A stretch of 64,000 nt of DNA from Bacteroidota bacterium (GTDB lineage: Bacteria > Bacteroidota > Ignavibacteria > Palsa-1295). Shown piece by piece: positions 60,051-64,000 of this stretch. Each line of letters begins with the position of its first letter. Position 1 is the stretch's first letter. The position numbers were made by a program, and so were the translations under genes. The notes under the pieces were generated by a model. The model was not told the DNA's origin. It made no database searches and saw only the letters and a program-made list of their open reading frames with translations. The DNA is taken from assembly GCA_021324735.1 (NCBI GenBank), contig JAJPIO010000009.1:186001-250000 (forward strand), read 5' to 3'.

Positions 60051-61139
60051 TTAACGTTGGAGTCCCAGGCTTCCCACTTTTTCGATCGGTTGATGGAGTG
60101 CCTTGGCGAGCTCTTTTGGAGAACCGTCTTCCGATGCACGAATGACCTCTTTAATATTCTTTAGCGAAATTCCTTCGGTAGCGACGATGATAAGCCCGAC
60201 GGCAGTAGTTAAAATATCGAAGGCAGCATGCGTTACTGTTGCATAAGCGATAGCAGAAGCGAGCGGTACGCTGAAAATTCTAAAGAGTGCCTGGCTGATA
60301 AAATAATGGTAGGAGCCGACGCCGCCAGGGGTCGGGATTAGAAATGCAATGCCGGAAACGACACGAAGGAAAAACGCTCCGATGATCCCGACGCTCACGA
60401 TCTGCGGCTCTGGAAATGCAAAGAGCCATGCATACATACTGAGCACATAGAAGAGCCAAATTCCGGCCGTGCCAATGGCGACCGGCAAAGCGCCACTGGC
60501 TCGCACGCCACGTAATCCGCTCGCAAACTCGGTAGCCGCGCGACCCACCGGATTCTGAATTTTCGCGGGCCAATTGCGAATGAGTTTGTGGATCACTCGC
60601 TCGGTCTTGCCGGCGCTAAAGATCATGGTAACGACCAATCCGAGCAGGGCCAGCATTCCTGCCATGATGATCACGGTATCGCCGGCGATCGAAGGGAATC
60701 CGTGTGCGATCTCGCGGGGAAAAATAAGTAGCGCCACCAGCAAAAAAATGACATTCGCGATAAGATCGGTGACGCGTTCTATGAGTATGGTGGCGATGGT
60801 ACCGCTCATGTATACTTTTTCATGTTTGGCGAAGATGTAAGGGCGTACAAGTTCGCCAGAGCGTGGGACGACATTATTCATTGCGTAAGCGCCCATGATG
60901 GCCTTGAATCCGACAAAAGTGCTGGTTCGCTTTTTCATGGGGCGGATAATGACCGTCCAGCGCCAGGCCCGGACTAAATGCGATGTAAAGAGTAGAAGGA
61001 CGCCCAGGATGAGCAGCCAAATATTGGTTTTGGCTATCTCCGCTAAAAGCTGGTGGAAGTTGACGCCGCGAAAAGCCAGCCATAACGCAGCAAGGCTGAT
61101 AAGTACGGTAATGGCTAATCGGATGGCTGGGTGTTTCAT
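60051..61139 (-). CDS. LPG-synthase-TM family membrane protein (UPF0104), copy 1
   Basis: 362 residues, first of three tandem paralogues. Motifs: TSHLVRAWRWTVIIRPMKKR, GAYAMNNVVPRSGELVRPYI, PTPGGVGSYHYFI. A helical C-terminus follows. Gene order after it is copy 2, copy 3, phosphatase, Wzc-type kinase, all in the same direction with short gaps, suggesting a joint role in export or modification of a lipid-linked polysaccharide. The first ATG at 61139 leaves a 126-nt divergent promoter region. Confidence 0.85.
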   Translation of the reverse strand: MKHPAIRLAITVLISLAALWLAFRGVNFHQLLAEIAKTNIWLLILGVLLLFTSHLVRAWRWTVIIRPMKKRTSTFVGFKAIMGAYAMNNVVPRSGELVRPYIFAKHEKVYMSGTIATILIERVTDLIANVIFLLVALLIFPREIAHGFPSIAGDTVIIMAGMLALLGLVVTMIFSAGKTERVIHKLIRNWPAKIQNPVGRAATEFASGLRGVRASGALPVAIGTAGIWLFYVLSMYAWLFAFPEPQIVSVGIIGAFFLRVVSGIAFLIPTPGGVGSYHYFISQALFRIFSVPLASAIAYATVTHAAFDILTTAVGLIIVATEGISLKNIKEVIRASEDGSPKELAKALHQPIEKVGSLGLQR

Positions 61140-61199
61140 AGCGACTATGTGCCTCAGCCGTTAGCCTCCAACATTGTGCCCACCGCGAACCCTTTCCCC

Positions 61200-61229
61200 T
61201 TGCTAGATGAATAAAAGCCCGTATTTTTG
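61200..61229 (+). promoter_or_regulatory. Promoter of Bacteroidota type (TTG-N19-TAnnTTTG)
   Basis: TTG at 61200-61202 is 19 nt before TATTTTTG (61222-61229), a good fit to the -33/-7 consensus known from Bacteroidota. The start of transcription would fall near 61236, ahead of the ATG at 61266 and after two upstream in-frame candidates (TTG 61227, ATG 61236), so it supports 61266. Confidence 0.45.
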
Positions 61230-61265
61230 CTGGAAATGTTGAGGAGCAAGGTTAGACATCCAATT

Positions 61266-61709
61266 ATGGCAGAGCCGAGAAGTTTTCACTTCACTCTCGG
61301 GATCTGTTCCCTTCTTATAATAGCAGGGTGTTCTACCTCACATTACGAAAGAAAATATCTCCGGCGGGTTGATGAGGTGCCGCTTACCTTCCAAGTGCCG
61401 CAGTCTTCCGCCGACTCAGCATGGCAGCGAGCGAAGTATTTTGTTGCAACATACACGAGCCGGAAGATAGAGCAGATGGATGACTCTTCGATCGTGTGCG
61501 AGAGGCCCTCTTTTTTTGACCTACTGCTGACTTCGAATTACGGATATTTTGTTTCTCGGTCTTCCGATGGTACGAGTACTCGTTTTACAGTCGACTGTTT
61601 TTCCGGCACGCCGCCGTTGTGGTCGCAAAGCCGACATAACGCGCACATTCTCGCTGATTATATTCGAACCGGCAATTTGCCATATCCGAATCTTATAGCA
61701 AAACGATAA
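61266..61709 (+). CDS. Small lipoprotein of unknown function
   Basis: 147 residues from the ATG at 61266. Signal peptide [14 protein letters not shown] with lipidation at C22; mature part is polar, with [19 protein letters not shown] and a conserved-looking W-Q-S core. Not recognised. An earlier ATG at 61236 would add ten residues and spoil the signal peptide spacing. The mutase gene starts 5 nt after its stop. Confidence 0.65.
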   Translation: MAEPRSFHFTLGICSLLIIAGCSTSHYERKYLRRVDEVPLTFQVPQSSADSAWQRAKYFVATYTSRKIEQMDDSSIVCERPSFFDLLLTSNYGYFVSRSSDGTSTRFTVDCFSGTPPLWSQSRHNAHILADYIRTGNLPYPNLIAKR

Positions 61710-61714
61710 ATCTG

Positions 61715-63289
61715 ATGGCTCTTCGCAAAGAGAAATTCGAGACAAGTTCGCAAATACCGGTCGAACGAATATATACGCAACTGCCGGTGCCGGAGGAGGG
61801 GAAAAGCGCAGATGCCGGAGAATTTCCATTCACACGCGGCGTCTATCCTGAAATGTATCGTTCACGATTGTGGACGATGCGGCAGTATGCAGGTTTTGGG
61901 TCCGCTGAGGAATCGAACAAGCGCTATAAATATCTATTAAGCTCTGGTACGACCGGTCTTTCCATTGCCTTCGATCTTCCTACTCAGATCGGATACGATT
62001 CCGATCATCCAATGGCTTCCGGGGAAGTAGGCCGGGTAGGTGTTGCGATCGATTCCATCGAGGACTTCGACGTTCTTTTCGATGGGATCGAGATGGGCAA
62101 GATATCGACCTCGATGACGATCAATTCGACCGCCTCGATCTTGCTTGCTTTATACGTTGCGAAGGCTAAAAAGCAGGGAGCCGATCTCAAAAAATTATCG
62201 GGGACGATACAGAACGACATCCTGAAAGAGTATGCTGCTCGTGGGACATATATCTATCCGCCGGAGCCCTCGATGCGCGTCGTTACAGATATATTTGCAT
62301 GGTGTGGAGCGGAGTTGCCATCCTGGAATACGATCTCGATCAGTGGCTACCACATTCGGGAGGCCGGTGCAACGGCAGTTGAAGAGATCGCTCTGACGCT
62401 TGCCAATGGTATTGCATACGTTGAAGCGGCGCTCAAGGCAGGACTCGATGTCGACCGCTTTGCACCACGACTGTCGTTCTTCTTTAACGCGCATTCGAAT
62501 TTTTTCGAAGAGATCGCAAAATTCCGCGCGGCTCGAACGCTGTGGGCGAGAATAATGCGCGATCGTTTCCACTCAAAGAATCCCGATTCGATGAAGCTCC
62601 GCTTTCATTCGCAAACGGCTGGATCTACTCTCACCGCGCAACAGATCGAGAATAATGTTGTCCGAACGACCATAGAAGCGATGGCTGCAGTTCTGGGCGG
62701 AACACAATCGCTCCACACGAATGGTAAAGATGAAGCGCTCGCCCTGCCGACGGAAGAAGCAGCCCGTACTGCGCTTCGCACGCAGCAGGTCATTGCATAC
62801 GAATCCGGCGTAGCCGATACGGTGGACCCGTTAGCGGGGAGCTATTACGTCGAATACCTCACTTCGGAGCTTATGCAACGCGCCCAAGAACTGATGTCAC
62901 AAGTGGATGCGATGGGCGGAGCAGTACGCGCCATCGAGCGTGGGTTCTATCAGGAGCGGATCGCTGCCAGTGCCTACGACTGGCAAAAGAAAGTGGAGCG
63001 TAAAGAAGAGATCGTTGTCGGAGTTAACGAATTTGTGACGGAAGAGCTCAAAACGCCCGAGACTCTTCGCATCGATCCTAAACTGGAAGCGAAACAGACG
63101 GAGCGCGTTCGTGCCCTACGTGCGAAGCGAGATCGAAAGGCCACGGATACGGCCCTTATAGCTGTGGAAGAAGCTGCTCGCAGTGGTGATAACCTCATGC
63201 CGCATATTATTCGAGCCGTTGAAGCGTTTGCTACGTTGGGTGAGATATCTGACGCGATGAGGAGAGTGTTCGGGGAGTTTGCAGGATAA
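61715..63289 (+). CDS. Methylmalonyl-CoA mutase-type acyl-CoA mutase, large subunit
   Basis: 524 residues, the catalytic TIM barrel only: [19 protein letters not shown] (40-58), the [20 protein letters not shown] segment, [30 protein letters not shown] and [14 protein letters not shown]. The Tyr of QYAGFG (Y58) matches the active-site Tyr of methylmalonyl-CoA mutase, where isobutyryl-CoA mutase has Phe. The B12-binding domain is not encoded in this gene, so a separate small subunit must exist elsewhere. Converts succinyl-CoA and methylmalonyl-CoA if that assignment is right. Confidence 0.88.
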   Translation: MALRKEKFETSSQIPVERIYTQLPVPEEGKSADAGEFPFTRGVYPEMYRSRLWTMRQYAGFGSAEESNKRYKYLLSSGTTGLSIAFDLPTQIGYDSDHPMASGEVGRVGVAIDSIEDFDVLFDGIEMGKISTSMTINSTASILLALYVAKAKKQGADLKKLSGTIQNDILKEYAARGTYIYPPEPSMRVVTDIFAWCGAELPSWNTISISGYHIREAGATAVEEIALTLANGIAYVEAALKAGLDVDRFAPRLSFFFNAHSNFFEEIAKFRAARTLWARIMRDRFHSKNPDSMKLRFHSQTAGSTLTAQQIENNVVRTTIEAMAAVLGGTQSLHTNGKDEALALPTEEAARTALRTQQVIAYESGVADTVDPLAGSYYVEYLTSELMQRAQELMSQVDAMGGAVRAIERGFYQERIAASAYDWQKKVERKEEIVVGVNEFVTEELKTPETLRIDPKLEAKQTERVRALRAKRDRKATDTALIAVEEAARSGDNLMPHIIRAVEAFATLGEISDAMRRVFGEFAG

Positions 63290-63292
63290 GTT

Positions 63293-63790
63293 CTATTTTA
63301 TCGGAGGATGATAACCTTGTTGAGTTATGGCCTTCGCATTATTATCGTCACCCTCATCGAGCGTCATCGCTGGTTTTGAACGTGCGACTCGCGCGACTTT
63401 TTCACTCTTAAGCGGTTGCGGTTGTGCAGTCTGAGGAGCCGGTGTTTCGACTACCTTCGGTGACGTGGATTCTGTAGTTTGCGGAAGAGAAACGTGTGGT
63501 TGTGTTGCCGATTTCTTGAGAGGAGACTCGCTTGATCTTGGAAGAATATAGATCAATCCGCCGATCATTGCAGCAACACCAACGTACATGGCGAGCTTAG
63601 CGCCAAGCGATCGGAGCAATCCATGAGAAGCCGTTGTGATCGCAAGCTTAGCGGTAAGATTGCCGTTTGGAACGGCCTTAAACGTGGGAAGCGCTTCCGC
63701 ATCACGCAGGAGTGTACGGTTTATATAAGCATCCAACGAGCCGAGTGCTTCGCGTGCATCAATTCGGCTATCCTGTTCTTGATCTATCAT
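63293..63790 (-). CDS. Membrane protein, probable partner of the adjacent sigma factor
   Basis: 165 residues from the ATG at 63790, chosen because AGGAG (63796-63800) lies 5 nt before it; a start at 63907 would run into the sigma gene. N-terminal ~60 residues are soluble, one membrane helix spans about 66-84 (LAMYVGVAAMIGGLIYIL), then a Pro/Thr/Gln-rich periplasmic tail. No zinc-finger anti-sigma motif. Overlap ATGA with the sigma gene suggests it is an anti-sigma-like partner. Confidence 0.6.
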   Translation of the reverse strand: MIDQEQDSRIDAREALGSLDAYINRTLLRDAEALPTFKAVPNGNLTAKLAITTASHGLLRSLGAKLAMYVGVAAMIGGLIYILPRSSESPLKKSATQPHVSLPQTTESTSPKVVETPAPQTAQPQPLKSEKVARVARSKPAMTLDEGDDNNAKAITQQGYHPPIK

Positions 63791-64000
63791 ACTGTCTCCT
63801 TTTGCGAATTTGCGTTCGTAGCGATCGGCAGCGAAATACCAAGGCGAGCGGCATCGGCAATGACGATATTTCGAAGCCGCACTCGGGCCCGTGATGCGCG
63901 TGCCCAAACAGCATCTACGGACTTACCTTGCATTTCTGCGATCTCACCAAATTTGTATCCGCTGTAAATATTAAGGACCAAAACTTCCCGATCTTCGAAC
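63787..64000 (-). CDS. ECF sigma factor, C-terminal part (cut by window edge)
   Basis: The frame is open to the right edge and reads REVLVLNIYSGYKFGEIAEM then GKSVDAVWARASRARVRL, region 4 of an ECF sigma factor. The start and region 2 lie outside. The stop overlaps the start of the membrane protein by 4 nt, as in the first sigma pair at 3026-5985. Confidence 0.75.
   Translation of the reverse strand, partial: FEDREVLVLNIYSGYKFGEIAEMQGKSVDAVWARASRARVRLRNIVIADAARLGISLPIATNANSQKETV

Noticed and set aside
1-64000. tRNA, rRNA, riboswitch or integrated element
   Set aside because: I found no cloverleaf-like sequence, no rRNA-like stretch, no transposase or integrase and no B12 riboswitch upstream of the mutase; a proper RNA scan could still find a small RNA.

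Overview
The window reads as a chromosomal segment of a Gram-negative bacterium from the Bacteroidota/Chlorobiota/Kapabacteria side of the tree. The evidence is two proteins with type IX secretion-like C-terminal sorting domains, Kdo and LPS-transport genes (kdsA, kdsD, lptC), a DnaQ-GIY-YIG fusion, a YbbR-type protein, a TMEM260/DUF2723 protein, weak use of Shine-Dalgarno sites, several GTG/TTG starts and at least one promoter of TTG-N19-TAnnTTTG form. The exact lineage cannot be fixed from sequence alone; a Kapabacteria-like or deep Chlorobi-like organism is my inference. I see no rRNA, tRNA, prophage, transposase or CRISPR array.

Layout. 1-11,940 (mostly +): end of a YbbR-like gene, DnaQ-GIY-YIG nuclease, alpha/beta hydrolase, an ECF sigma factor with an unusual membrane/T9SS partner, M20 amidohydrolase, DUF2723 glycosyltransferase-like protein, Pgi/Pmi isomerase and a Ycf48-like secreted protein, closed by a strong bidirectional terminator. 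11,966-14,898 (-): methyltransferase, small unknown, etfB, etfA. 14,998-19,363 (+): PhoU-like/Pit phosphate uptake pair, NUDIX, YdeI-like, small proteins and a CmcI-like protein. 19,360-27,578: ABC exporter, two glycosyltransferases, PcrA/UvrD helicase and a small unknown. 27,581-36,697 (-): HEAT-cyclophilin, pta, surE, ftsX, sdhC-sdhD without sdhAB, trmH-like, kdsA-kdsD-lptC. 36,989-41,217 (+): two ATP-grasp ligases, a GNAT acetyltransferase and a lysine 2,3-aminomutase. 41,419-44,444 (+): two tandem thymidylate-kinase-like proteins and Ppx/GppA. 44,569-51,670 (-): LemA/TPM pair, three outer-membrane-type proteins, acyl-CoA and aldehyde dehydrogenases. 51,781-54,416 (+): secreted protein, ZIP transporter, lipoprotein, PlsC-like acyltransferase. 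54,450-61,139 (-): three LPG-synthase-TM paralogues, CpsB/CapC phosphatase and a Wzc-type tyrosine kinase. 61,266-64,000: lipoprotein, acyl-CoA mutase large subunit and, at the right edge, a second ECF sigma/membrane-protein pair.

How they work together. Many genes serve the envelope: Kdo synthesis and LPS transport, polysaccharide export control by a kinase/phosphatase pair, lipid or glycan-lipid membrane proteins, glycosyltransferases and an exporter. A second theme is acyl-CoA and electron flow (ETF, acyl-CoA dehydrogenase, aldehyde dehydrogenase, mutase, phosphotransacetylase, SdhCD).

The most interesting candidates are the ATP-grasp x2 / GNAT / aminomutase locus, which looks like a small beta-lysine-type conjugate pathway; the sigma-linked 778-residue protein that has both a membrane anchor and a T9SS-like tail; the three tandem flippase-like paralogues beside the tyrosine kinase; and families of short-period intergenic repeats (7-nt and 9-nt) that also invade one reading frame.
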